Source of the DNA: Monodelphis domestica
Taxonomy: Eukaryota > Chordata > Mammalia > Didelphimorphia > Didelphidae
NCBI RefSeq assembly: GCF_027887165.1
Contig: NC_077231.1
Location: 187,616,834-187,680,833, forward strand
Length of the DNA stretch: 64,000 nucleotides
Direction of reading: 5' to 3'
The notes beneath the pieces were generated by a model. That model searched no databases, was not told the DNA's origin, and saw only the letters and a list, made by a program, of their open reading frames with translations. Positions 31,891-44,864 of the stretch are shown here, one piece after another (within the stretch, counting starts at the first letter, position 1; each line of letters opens with the position of its first letter). The translations under genes and the position numbers were made by a program.

Positions 31891-34800
31891 ACATTTTGAT
31901 TAATTTAAGTTATAAATGAAATGTTCAAACTTGTTTCTGTTCAGTAGAAAGTCAATGAAATGTAGTTTCAAACTCCAGGACCTCATTTTTGATACATTAA
32001 TGATGAGTTACTCCACTGACAATATATTACTTTTAATTAGACCCATCTTCTCCCTTCCCACCTCCCCAACATGAATTACTACATTTCACTAGGTAAGCGT
32101 TTGTCTCCCTTTTATCTTGAATGCATTGTTAAAAAATCAAAGCCCAAATCCAAGTAGAACAGAAAAGTCAGTTGAGTTTTTTTCCATTGTAATTATATGC
32201 TTTATTTGTCTCTCAAATACAGGAACATAATTGCTGTAGAGACATGCTCTGTGTTGAATACAGGTGGGTTGAGGAATGAAATGTACCTTTTCTGAACAAC
32301 GTGGAATGAAGATGAAAACTTGTGCAATACGTAGCTGTAATTGCTGGGTGCAGGTGTATAGAAAAAGGAATGTTTCCATTCACTTTGTTCATTCATTTAG
32401 TTTTGAGAAGAAAATTTCCTTTTGTAGAATAAAAGAGGAAGATGACATTATATTTGTAGAACAAGGGACTGGTTAAAGGGCATCACATCTACTTGGCTCC
32501 CCTTGGGATGCAAACATGTGCTCACATGTTCCATTTAGGAAAATGTTGGTCTTCCTCTTCCCTTCTTCATCCTTTGGGATATTATACTTTTCAAACTGTC
32601 AACTCAAGGCTGAAATCTTGTTTGGGACATGAGAAATGGGTTACCATTTCTGCAGGTCTAATGCTTGCCTCAGCAGCTTTCTCAAGAGTCCACTGGCAGA
32701 ATCAAATTATCAAAGGTCACGGCAGAGGCTGCTCCTGACAGTATGCATTACACCAGAGACTCATCATTGTTGCAGCCATAATTTTTATTAACATTACTCA
32801 CACAGTCTGCAAGTGCCAAGAGTTTTCAGGTTTGACCCTCCCCATGTCCCCCTTTAACCACGATCCTCAGATCCTTGCCAGTGCTCTTATCTCAGGGGTC
32901 TTACTGAAAAAAGGGACCTGTTAAATAACAGTGAATTCACGTAGATTTATTTAACTTTAAAAGCCTTGTTGGCGGCGCCTATCCAGCTTGTGTTAAAGTA
33001 TCTTCTGCCTTGGAATATCATCTTGCCATGTTAAAATTATATATCTTTTTTAAAAACCAAGTAAAACCCTATTTGTTAAAATATTACAGATTTATTTCTT
33101 ATTTAGCATAATATATATGTAATGATTCAAATATTGGCATTATCGTGGTTTCTTCACCCAAGTTTGTATAGTTTTAGTTTTAAGGAGCAGCACACTATTG
33201 AATACATAGAATTTATCTTCTCCCATCCTTCCCAAGAATTCATTTAAATAATTTGCAGAATTTAAATGTAAACAAAATATACTTCTAAACTAAAGGACCT
33301 CAAATTTGGCAAAATATCTTGAAATCATATTTACCCTTTTCTTTCCATTTGGGTTTTGCAAATCTACGGTGATTACTTACAAATTTTAATTTGAATGTTT
33401 CCTTGTATTGTCTATTGGCATCAGTGGCAGAAACCACTTTTTTATATTCTATGCAATAAAAGGTTTTATTTGATTCCTATTATGACCTTGACTAGACACA
33501 ATTGAACGTTCTGTGAATCAACAAAGGGAAAATGGAAGAGAAATATGTATTAATTAAAATCCTCTTATAAATATTTTAATATTAGAAATTCTGTGCAGAG
33601 AAAATAAATTAAAAAGTGCCATAAGCACCACACTAAACACATAAGTAGTTTTTTTTTTTTTTATATAAGGAGGGGATGTTGTTTATTATTACTTAAGTAT
33701 TTGACTCATTGCTCTTGTCTAGTTCCATTTATGTGAATGCTATAGTAACTGACCTACCTTGACCAGTTCATTTTACAAGCCAGTGCCATCTATTAAACTT
33801 TTGAAATGACTTTGCCAATACAGCTTGGATAAAAAAACCAATAAGTAAAAAATGGCTTCCTTACAGGCTGTCTTAGCATTTCTGGTCATGATTAATACTA
33901 GCAATTGCCCATGTTTGACTCGTTGTGGATCTGATAGCTAAATAGGAAGAACAATTTTAATGGAAGGAAAGATTTGCCAGTAGCTTATAACATTGCCTGG
34001 GGTTTCCATGCAAAATATGCTTAATACCGGTGTGATTTATTACTGTGTTGAAAGACATCAAAAACGGGGAAAACAAATATTAATGTAACACACTAAAAAT
34101 GCAGATACAAAAAAGGAAATGGGCAATGCTTGATATACTGGTGATGAATCTTCTTTGCCAGCATAATGAATAATTGTAGCTTAATCTAGAGTTTAGTTCT
34201 ACTGTCTCAACCCAAGAAGCATATTGGATAAAAATAACCTTCCTCGACTCTTACCAGAATTGGTTCAGTAATAATCACTAATTATCTACAATAAGGCTGT
34301 GTGAACTCAGAGAAATATATGTTCAAAAATAGATGTACAAATGTACAAACACAGATTACAGCTCAAACGCCCTATAACCTCTTATTAATTTATAACAATT
34401 TTTAAAAGGCCTGTAAAGGCTGCTGAGAATAAAGACACCATTAATGTTTAGTACTTTGATGTTTTTGAAGGTGTTGGTGCCCACTATCAAGGTTAATTTG
34501 ACATGATTATTATGGAGATAGATGGACTGGGATAGGGGAAGGATAGTGGTAATTAAGGCAATCTCGCATAGAAGATTGAGCCTGTTCAGTTGTTGAAAAA
34601 GTAGACCTATTCCAAAACAGAAAGTATTTTGTCATCCTAATTTAGAATTAATTTGTGCACTGTTTACATTAGCTGTAATTTTCTATGCCATCAACTATTT
34701 GGCAAATTAACAATATGGTCTCTGAATAATGATTAGTGAGAGTGTTAACATTTATCATATTTAAAGTGGTTATTAATAATGAACACAATTCATTATATAT

Positions 34801-35117
34801 GTTGAGTTTTATCTTGCATTTCTAGATCAATAGAAGTTCTACCTTTATTATGCTAGGCACATAATGATGTCATAGATTTCAGAGGTACAAGAACAAGTTG
34901 TACAAGTGCAACTACTGTGCAATTATATATATTTAGGTAAGTAAAAATATCTAGATATACTTTGGAAAATTACCAGAATTTCTCACTGATTAACAAAGTT
35001 CTTGTAATGTTTATTTTATTTTATTTTTTCAGACTATCGAGAAAATATAATTTATCTTCTCATATATGTTGGCTATAAATGTTGCAGTGTTGTAGCACAA
35101 ATGTATCTATCTCTACA
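31891..35117. other. Repeat-poor, unique-looking DNA
   Basis: More than 3 kb in which I recognise no SINE, LINE or LTR. Short frames (for example at 32137-32738) have no domain and run in several conflicting phases. It could be old unique intergenic or intronic DNA with regulatory elements. Nothing in the sequence by itself shows a function. Confidence 0.4.
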
Positions 35118-35300
35118 CTAATAAGTCAGTCAAAAAATATTCACTAAGTCCCTACTTTCTGTGGCATTATTCTAGGACTTGGGAATAGAGAGAGAATATA
35201 TAATTGTCCTTATTTTGGATGAGCAAAGATTCTCTAAGGGGAAAGAGTATATACCCTTATTAGTAGGTTAAAAAATGTGCACAAGTAAAATTTGAAATGA
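35118..35300 (+). repeat. Fragment of an old interspersed repeat
   Basis: 'agtcagtcaaaaaatattcac', 'taagtccctactttctgtgg' and 'attctaggacttgggaatag' correspond to the same dispersed repeat as 53240-53420. Confidence 0.4.
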
Positions 35301-35570
35301 ATTTGTGATCTTAGCCCTTTGGAAACTATCTCGTGGGAGGCAGGTCCCAGCCCATTCATGCTTTATTCCATATGACTTTTCTGTTTCCTACCATAAATTC
35401 ACCATGGTGGTTATTGGATGGTAGATTGTGATGGAAGATTTCTTTTTTTTCTGACATCATGGTGATACTATAGAACTCTCTCCAATGGCAGCCTTGCCAC
35501 CTAACCAACACATTTGTACTTCCTATCTTATAATTATTTTTTATATATCTTTTACTTTCATAGGTAACTG

Positions 35571-35740
35571 GGGGGAGGAGTAGAGCAATGGTTAGATAGT
35601 TGGGCCTGCACTCAGGAAAACCTGAGTTCAAATACGACCTCATTTCCTAGTTGTATATGACTGGACAAGTCTCTTCAACTCTGCCTTCCTTGGTTTCCTC
35701 AACTATAAAGTGAAGATGATGAATTAGGACTTCTGGCTGA
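35571..35740 (+). repeat. tRNA-head SINE, + strand, 3'-truncated
   Basis: 'agagcaatggttagatagtt', 'cactcaggaaaacctgagtt', 'caaatacgacctcatttcct', 'ggacaagtctcttcaactct' and 'tggtttcctcaactataaag' match the head and core of the SINE seen at 51600. Confidence 0.6.
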
Positions 35741-36595
35741 CTGGTTTGTGTTTTATCCACTGTTTCACTTAGATGCCCAAGTTGTACTTCCAATAAAATC
35801 ATTGCTTGATCAATAAAAGAGATTTAAAGGCTATATTAAACACAGTAGCAAAGTGTTCCTGTTTGTTTCTGATGCCTTCTGTGTTTGATGGGGGTATGCT
35901 CTGCTGTATGCAATTTTAGTGCTTCATATACAGTTTTATATAAACATAAAAAATCAACCATTTCAAATAAAGGATGTGTTTCTTCCATGCTAAAATATCT
36001 CAATAAAAATTACTTGGATGTTCAAAAAATACTCTAAGACTCTCATTTGTTGGTAGGTTTCTAAATATACAGATATTTGGCACACGTAGAAAAATACCTA
36101 GTAGGTGAACAGGTTTCTCATTTTTCATTCAAATGGTTAAGTACATAAATGTCTAATTGAATTTTATAATCATTAATAAATAATTTGGTGCTTTTGTGGT
36201 TTAATTTCTGCCACACTTTCAAAGGGCAACAACAAATGATGCTGAGTTTATAGAAGTACTTAAACTCCGGTTTGGTGGACCCAGCTCTAACCTTTGGGAA
36301 ATTAATGTCAAATTTTCAAAGTGATCATTTATACTTCAGAAATTGGCAATCCCTAAAAATTAGAGCTTGACTAATTGTTCTATTGATTGTATGGATTTAA
36401 GAAAGTGTTAAAAATTCAGATTAAATTTAACTATGTATGCATACATTTTTGAGGGGGTCAGGTAGAGCCTGCTTATAAAAACACCAGAACATCTCTGTAC
36501 TTATCTTTAAACATTGCTTGACCTTAATAAGAGTGTATTTCAAGACTTAGGGAATAAACTCATAACCTGATCAAAGGCCATGTGATTGTCTGTTG
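35741..36595. other. No feature recognised
   Basis: Unique-looking AT-rich DNA. Confidence 0.4.
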
Positions 36596-36649
36596 TCTAC
36601 TACTACCACTACTACTACTACTATTACAACTACAATGACAACAACAACA

Positions 36650-36717
<68 letters not shown>

Positions 36718-36763
36718 AACTACTACTACTACTACAACTACTACTACTACTACTACTACTACA

Positions 36764-36817
<54 letters not shown>

Positions 36818-36836
36818 GCTACAACTACAACTACAA

Positions 36837-36874
<38 letters not shown>

Positions 36875-36896
36875 AATAATAATAATAATAATAACT
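36596..36896. repeat. (TAC)n microsatellite, about 300 bp
   Basis: Mostly perfect ACT/TAC triplets with a few ACA interruptions, passing into (TGC)n at 36853-36873 and (TAA)n at 36874-36893. Apparent Tyr-rich and Thr-rich frames are by-products. The next bases (36900-36975) look like an inverted MIR-type SINE end. Confidence 0.95.
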
Positions 36897-36980
36897 GAAA
36901 TTCATATTATGCTTTGTTTGCAAAATATTTTACATTGATTATCTAGTTTGAGCCTCAAAATAATTCTGTTTTTCAGTATG
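36897..36980 (-). repeat. MIR-type SINE fragment, minus strand
   Basis: 'gctttgtttgcaaaatatttt' and 'attatctagtttgagcctca' follow the reverse layout of the tail of MIR-type elements ('aaagtgctttacaaatatta' 'tctcatttgatcctca'). Confidence 0.5.
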
Positions 36981-39233
36981 AAAAGAAATTACTACATCAA
37001 ATGAACTTTTCACATCTCTAGTATTGTGCTAGATAAAAAGCAAATTGATGCTACAATCCTTGCCACTGATCAACACGTAGGAAATTTGGGAATGAAAAAA
37101 TAAATAAATAAAACAAATAGGGAACAATACAAAACAAACAAAAAAAGGAACAAACCTTTAACCAAGTGTTCCACTTCATTGTTTAAACCCTAAATGTTAA
37201 TTGATTGAATAGATTTTTTTAGATAAAAGCATAAGGAAAATTGAGTTCTATTCACATCTCGTAATAGTATATAAAGAGGAAATTCTTTGTATTCTAGATT
37301 GCAACTGTCCAAACACAAACTAGACAACTACTTTATAATCTGATTTTTGTAGCTAGGAAAGTACTCCAGTAGCTTCACAAAAAGTACTCCAAGTAGCTTC
37401 AATTGCCAGCTTGCTGATAACTGAAATTTTCCAAACAGAGGACAAAGCCTCTTATCACAATTAGACTTAAGGCTTAAGATATAAACATCCCTTTGGAGAA
37501 GTAACTCAGTTAACTTCATTCACATTAAATTTTCCTTGAGGGAGTTTTTGATGGGGGGGGAGGGAGGAAAGAAAAAAGAAATCAGAGCTACCACATTTGA
37601 ACATGACCTACTTCAGAATTTCCCATAGGGCTGACCCTAACAGAAGCCATATTTTTTCCATGTAGTTTTCATTACATGAGGTCTTTGAGTCAACCATAGA
37701 GCACCAGTAAATACCTAATTATGAAAATGCATTAATTTTCTTTGAAAAGTGGCTAATTTAAGAAAAAATATAAGAGGTAGTTACGATGCTCTCATTGTGT
37801 GTAAATATCATCTCCAGGGATTTTTTTAGGTTGCAACAGTTGAAATTCCACTAGCTAAATCTTTTCTGAAAACATTGGAAAGACAGCAAAAGGATACTTT
37901 TATGACTGGTACAGATTTAGATACCAAGTTTCACTTAAATTAATTTTAGAATGCAGAGAGAAGCTCTGCAGGAGAGTATTCCTTTGTGAACTAAGCAGCT
38001 CTGCATAGTAACCATATTTGGGAAGATAAGATGAAAAGTATGCAATAAAACTCACAATGAATCCCACAGGGAGGAAAAAAATTATTACTGCAAGTTCTTG
38101 TTAAATGTAAATTCTCCCACTTTTCCTGTTCTCTCCTCTCTTTTCTTATGCTTCAGTATCCCCCTCTTTATTTCTGCTGTGTATGAATTAAGGGGATTCA
38201 TTTAAACTAATAAAATGAGGGTCAATTAAAAGACACTTTATACAGTGCCATCAATGGATATAGCATATTAGGGCAATTAAAATACCCACAGATATAGGAC
38301 CTCATTTCATGGGAGCTTATGTGGCATATTTAGGAAGGACTAATCAAAGACCCAAATCACCAGTATGGGAATACTGATTAAGTGAACTTAGGCTCTCTAT
38401 CTCCAACTTTGCCAGACTGTTCCAGGAATCCTTGACCTTTCACATCCTTATTTTATCAGGATCATCTTACCTAAAATTTAAGTATTTCCATACTTATTGA
38501 ACAACCTGAAGAAATGAAGAATTTCTCTGTATGCTAGCATTTTATTTTATTTTTTTGAAGATAGCTGTCACCTGTTGAGGCAAAGCAAAATTAACTCCTT
38601 TATTCTTTCTTTCTAAGACATATTTATATCTATCCATAAATTTTCTTGCTTTTATCTGAGCTATTTTTATTTCTCCCCAACCGAATTTAATTTGTACAGA
38701 AAAGAAATTATGATTTCTTTTATACTGTTAACGATTTGGCTATTGCTAAATATGCCTATGGCCAATTATAAGTTTTGTGCTGAAAGGGACATCAAATATT
38801 ATGAAGTCCAGATCCTCTAAACTGAAGTTCTGAAATATTAGTTGATTTGCCCAATGTCCCCAAAAAGCTGTAACACAACTGAGTATGTATTATAATATGC
38901 CTTCTCTTGTTCACTGCTTTTTTCATTTGGTATTAGTTTTGTTGAGTCTGTGAGTGCCCATACTTTGATTAGATTCCGAACAACATCTAGTAGAATGATG
39001 ATCACACAGAAGTGATTTAAATAAATATTTCAGTGATAATACCTTAGATGGCCTTTAGAGGATATTTTCTAACCCAAGATTCAAAGACAGTTGGCTGACT
39101 TTTTAAAGAAACAACCTGGGTATCTTAATTCCTGACCCTCTCCTTCCCCTTTAGAATCAGAGAAACTGAAAATTTAAACATTTCTAAACTAAAAATAATT
39201 TTGTAGCCAAAAGAATTTTAAAATTTGTAAGAT
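36981..39233. other. Mostly unique-looking DNA
   Basis: Apart from a weak inverted MIR trace at about 38795-38890 I see no repeat, RNA gene or credible coding frame here. A G8 run lies at about 37553. Confidence 0.4.
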
Positions 39234-39983
39234 TGTTGTAAAGATTAAATTTAACTGTCCCCTGATTGTGAAAATGAATTTAATTAACTCTCCCCTGATT
39301 GTGAAGATTTAATTGTAACCCCTGCCCATTTTTAGATTTAATCACCAAAAGTGTAAACATCTGACTTTTTCAGTAAGTGGGGAGATCTGTGACCCACCTG
39401 TGCAATAGTGGGTGACAAATCAGGATCAACTGACTGCCTCTTGGGCAATCCTAAGCAAGACTATGATGTGTCCACATAAAAAGTGCAGTTATGCATATAC
39501 ATAAAAAGAAGTTATGCAAAATAAAGTGTCTTTAAAAGGAATTGCAACTTCCTGTGAGACTGAGTTTTTCATTCTTTAGAGTTGAGACTGAAGAAGAATC
39601 TGCTGACTGGACCTGAGACCCAGTTCCTGGTGAGGCTGTTCTTAAATTTCTTTCTTTGGACTGACATGTGGTAAGTGAAAAGGCTGGCTCCTTTCCTGGA
39701 ATTTCTGAAGAGACTAGCCTCAGGAGAGACCTACCTCTTGAGAGAGACTTCCCCAGGACCTTGGCTTTGCTGAGACCTTTCTGGCTAAGGACTAACTCTA
39801 CCTTCCCAGGTTGAGCCAGGGGCCTGGAGTAAATTACTTAGTGCTTATGCTAGATATATTACCCTATCCTCTCTCTGATATTCTTACTTCACTCTTTCTA
39901 TATTTTGTAAATAAATTGTAAATAAATCTCTGTAATAAATTAAATTCTTGGTGACACTATTCTTAAAATAGTCCATTCCAACA
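39234..39983 (+). mobile_element. Solo-type LTR (endogenous retrovirus-like), about 750 bp
   Basis: Begins TGTTGTAAAG and ends CCATTCCAACA, fitting TG...CA LTR borders. Inside are duplicated words ('cccctgattgtgaa' twice near 39260-39310), AATAAA-type signals (near 39519 and 39910-39940) and the U5-like 'cttggtgacac'. Related to the partial LTR at 23759-24163. No internal retroviral region is attached. A fossil; borders are plausible within a few bases, the family is not determined and no clear target duplication is seen. Confidence 0.6.
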
Positions 39984-42900
39984 TTTTTCTTTATAATTAA
40001 CCCCCTCTTCCCCCTTACATTATGATAGTAAAATATTTGTCCAATTCAAGTCATTAAGATGTGATGTAGGTAAATTTGGCTGAAATAACAATAAGACAAA
40101 AATAAAGAACCCTTTTTATTATTCAAAGTTATTTTATTTTTCTAATTACATGTGTAATATCTGTTTTCATCATTTTTATAATTATAAATTACAATTATGA
40201 GATCAAAATTATTTTCCTCATTTCCTTCCTTTCTCCCTTAAAGAAATGGTAACAATTACAACTGCATTATATATGTATTATCACGAAAGTATCCTTCCAT
40301 ATTGTTCATCATTGTAAGAGAATATATAAATTGAACCCAAATACCTCCATAAAGCTATAAATAAACTAATATGAAAGATACAATGCTTTGATGTACATCT
40401 GATTTCAACAGTTATTTCTCTGGACATGGTTAGAATGCTTTATAAGTTCTTCAGAACTGTCACAGATCATTGTATCACTGAGAATAGCTGTATTTCACAG
40501 TTGATCATAGTAAAATATTAATGTTACTCTGTACAATGTTTTCAAATTTTTTTCTTATTTCACTCTGTATCAGTTCATGGAGATCTTTCCAGCTTTTTAC
40601 AAAAAAATCATCCTGCTTTTCATTTCTTATACTACAATAGTATTCCATCACTATCACATACCACAATTTGTTCACTCATTCCCCACATAATGAATATCCC
40701 CATATTTATCAATTCTTTACCACAAAAAAAAAGAGCTGCTATAAAGATTTTTGTGTTATTACTGAATTAAAGGGTATGCACAATTTTATACTCCTTTGGG
40801 TATAGTTTCAAATTGCCCTCCAGAATGGCTGGATCACTTCACAACTCCTACAACAATGCATTAGTGTCCAAATTTTGCCACATCTGATCCACTTTAATAT
40901 TTCCTTTACTGTCATATTGGCCCATTTAATAAGTATGAAGTGGTATCTCAGAGTGGTTTTAATTTGGATTTCTTTAAAGAAGATTCCTTGGGAATATTTT
41001 TCATATGATTATTGGTAGTTTTGATTTCTTCATGTGAAAATTGCTTATTCATATCCTCTGACCATTTGGCAACTGGGAAATAACACATATTCTAATAAAT
41101 TTGTTTGTACAGAAGATTTTTTAATTAAATATACTCAAAATCATTCATTTTACATCTTATAATGCTCTCTATCTCTTATTTGATCATAAAATTCTTCCTT
41201 TATCCATAGATATGCCAAGTAAACTATTCTATGTTCCCCCAATTACTCTTAGTATTACTTTATATCTAAATCATATAGCTATTTTAATCTTATCTTGGTA
41301 TATGGTGAAAGTTATTGGTCTATACCTATTTTCTTCCATACTGCTTTCCAGTGTTCCCAGCAATATTTGTCAAGTAGTAAATCCTTGTCCCAAAAGCTGT
41401 GATCTTCAGGTCGATCAAATATTAGATTGCTAAGATCATGTATAGCTTTATGTTGTGTATCTAATCTGTTTCATTCATCTACCATTCTATTCCTTAGCCA
41501 CTACCTGACAATTCTGATGATTACTGCTTATAGATAACATAGAAAAAGCTGATGATTTATGTGGGTTTATTTTCTTTTCAGCAAATTTGCCATACTTACT
41601 AATTATTTCAACTAGTTTTTTAAATGATTTGTTTCCAATTGTTTAGATCTGACTTTGTGTGAAAATTGTTTTGTAATTATGTTCATATAATTCCTGTGTT
41701 TGTCTTTCCAAATAGATTCCCATATATTTTATATTCTATAACATTATTTTAAATAGAATTTATTTTTCTCTTTCTTGCTGGTAAACTTTATTGATAATAG
41801 GAATGGGTGGTAAATTTTATTAAATATTTTTCCTGCATCTATTGAAATAAATTGTGTGATCTCTGTTAGATTGGTTACTGATATATTCAATTATTTTGAT
41901 AGTTTTTTTTAATATTAACCATCCCTGCATTCCTAGTATAAATCCCACTTGGTCAAGATGAATGATCTTTATGATATATTGCTATAGTCTCCTTGCTAGT
42001 ATTTTATTGAAAATTCTTTCATCTATATTCATTAGTGAAGTTGGCCTATAATTTTGTTTTTCTGTTTTTCTACTTCCTGGCCAAGGCAATTGTGCCACAT
42101 TTGTTTCATAAAAACAATTTAGTAGGATCCTTTCTCTGTCTATTTTCCCAAATAATTTATATGGTATTGGGATTACTTGTTCTACAAATACTTGATAGAA
42201 TTCACTTCTGAATCCATCTGGCCCTGGGGATTTTTTTCTTAATTCATTGTTGTTCAATTTCTTTTTCTGAGATGAGGTTATTTAAGTATTCTATTTCCTT
42301 TTTTGTTATTCTGTACAATTTACATTTTTGTAAACACTCATCAATTTCACTTAGATTGTTGTATTTATTGAAATATACTTGGACAAAATAGCTCCTTATG
42401 ATTGCTTTAATTTCCTCTTCATTGGTGGTGAATTTATCCTTTTCATTTTTGATATTCATTATTTAAATTTATTTTACTTTTAATCAAATTATCAAATGTT
42501 CTATTTATTTTTATAAAATCAATTCCTAATCATATTTATTAGTACTATATTTCTCTTTTAATTTTATTAGCACTTCCTTTGACTTTTGGGATCTCCAATT
42601 TAGTCTTTAATTGATTATTTTTAATGTGTTCTTTTCTAATGTCTTTATTCACATGCACAATTCACTGGTCTGCTTTTTTTCCATTTCATTGTTGTAAACA
42701 CCCAGAGATATAGAATTTCCCCTATGCACTGCTTTGGCTGTATTCCACAATTTTGACATGTTGTTTCCTCATTATCTTTCACCTTACTGGAATTATTTAT
42801 TGTTTCTTTAATTTGTTTTTTAAGTAATGAGTTTTTTAGAAACAGTTTATTGTTTCTAATTAATTTTAATTTGTGTTTCCTTGGACCCCTTATTGAATAT

Positions 42901-43144
42901 AATTTTCATTGCATTATGATTTTCATAGATGCATTTATTATTTCTGCTTTTATGCATTTGGTTATGACATTTTTATGCCCTAGGACATGTTCAATTTTTG
43001 TGCATGTCCCATATACTGATGACAAGAAGGTATATTCCTTTCTATTTCCATTCAATTTTCTCCAAAGATCTATTAGTTCTAACTTTTCTAAAATTTCATT
43101 CACTTCCTTCTTATTTATTTTTTTGGTTCAATTTATCCAGAACA

Positions 43145-43857
43145 GAAAGTGGGAATTTGAGTATAAAAATATATATAACCTTATTCTTTGTAGTGGCAAA
43201 ATATTAGAAAATAAGGGAGTGTCCATCAGTTGGGGAATGGCTGAACAAATTGTGGTATCTGATGGTGATGGAATACTATTGTGCTGAAAGGAATGATGAA
43301 CTGGAGGAGTTTCATGTGAATTGGAAAGACGTCCAGAATTGATGCAGAGTGAAAGGAGAAGAACCAGGAGAACACTGTGCACAAGACTGATACACTGTGG
43401 CACAATCGAATGTAATAGATTTTTTTCTATTAGCAGTAATGACCCAGGACAATCCAGAGGAACTTATGAGAAAGAACAATATCCACATCCAGAGGAAGGA
43501 CTATGGGAATAGAAATGCAGAATAAAAACATATGATTGATTACATGGTTTGATGGGTGTATGACCAGGGATTTTGACTTTAAATGATCACTCTTTTGAAA
43601 ATATTAAAATATTGTAATAGGTTTGAACAATGATGCATGTATATCCAGTGGAAATGCTTATTAGCTCTGCAAGGGAGGAGGAAGGAGGGTAAGGAAAGAA
43701 CATGAATCATGTAACCATAGAAAAATAGAGTAAATTAATTAATTAATTAAATTTTAAAAAGAAAAAATACAAATCATGAAGCCATGGGAAAATATTCTTA
43801 ATTAATTAATTATTTTAAAAGAAAATAAAAGAAAATAAAAAGAAAATGGGAACTTGA
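43145..43857 (+). mobile_element. L1 3' end nested in the old L1, with target duplications
   Basis: A 5'-truncated + strand L1: the end of ORF2 ('gggaatggctgaacaaattg', giving W-G-M-A-E-Q-I-V), the 3' UTR and an A-rich tail. Flanked by GAAAGTGGGAATTTGA (43145-43160) and GAAAATGGGAACTTGA (43842-43857), identical at 14 of 16 positions. Removing it restores the continuity of the surrounding minus-strand L1 ORF2. It is younger than its host but older than the L1 at 16153. Confidence 0.85.
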
Positions 43858-44189
43858 AGTCCCCACTAATATAGTTTTTGTTCTTTAACTCATTTAATTT
43901 CTCCTTAAAAATGTGGAGGGTATGTCCTTTCTTATCTCTTAATTAGACCTAATTTTGCTTTAGTTTTGTTTGAGATCACTCAGACAAAAAACTCCTGCTT
44001 TTTTTTTATTCCATATGTTGTACAATAAATTCTACTCCAGCCCCTTACTCTAACTTTGTATCTTCTGGCTTCAAATATGTTTCTTATAAACATTATATCA
44101 TATGATTTTGGTTTTTAATGTACTCTTCTATCTGTTTTCCTTTTTTGGGTGATTTCATCCGCTTCACATTCACAGTTTTTATTTCTAAC

Positions 44190-44864
44190 TGTTATAAGTA
44201 AGAGAGGTTATGCCATGAGAGGAAGGATTGCAAGGGAGAGTGGCATGAAACCAGTAGGAAAGTATTCTGGAATCTTGGGAAAATTGGATTGAATGAAAAA
44301 AATTCAGTAACAGAGAGCCTCTTAGGGGGTTTGCTGACTGCAAGCATCTAAGCATCTAAGAGGCTTTGCTGCCAAGCTACCTGGTGGATAGCCTTTTCCT
44401 ATCTGTTCCTGTTAAGACCTGTGGTTCCTAAGAAGAAGCTCCTTGAACTACATCTAGTCTGACAACATCCTGTCAAGTGCAGCTGTTATGAATGAGATCT
44501 AAGTTCATCTGGACTTGGAATCTTCCCTTTGTCCCTTCTAATCTTGCCACCTACCATTTCCCTTCAGTACTTACTGAAGGGGAATTTTAGAGGAGGATTA
44601 GCTAGAGCAGGGACTGGGAATTTTAGATAATTGTGGTGAGGTATAGTGTAGACCAACACTGTGACTAGATATTTAGATCCTAGGCACTTAAAAGAAAATT
44701 AGAATCAGGGTTACCCTATTCTCCTTTTAGCCTGTCCATGTTTAATTAAAATACTTTCCTTAGTATTGAGTGGTTTGTATGTTGATCTCAGACCAGCCTC
44801 TGTCCTGGTTTTAGTTTCTGTTGGCCTTTCAACTCACAGTTAACAACTTGATACTGGCCCAACA
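44190..44864 (+). mobile_element. Probable solo LTR, nested in the old L1
   Basis: Starts TGTTATAAGTAAGAG and ends CTGGCCCAACA, sharing both edge words with the LTR at 39234-39983 (TGTT.TAA, CCAACA). Text between the edges is not L1-like and lies in the L1 spacer. A fossil; the family is undetermined and the duplication is not clear. Confidence 0.5.

Noticed and set aside
32137-32738. Small protein-coding gene in the repeat-poor island
   Set aside because: Several short frames overlap in conflicting phases on both strands, with no start context, motif or splice pattern that I can support.
36586-36898. Tyr-rich and Thr-rich proteins of about 100 residues
   Set aside because: They are translations of a (TAC)n microsatellite in two frames.
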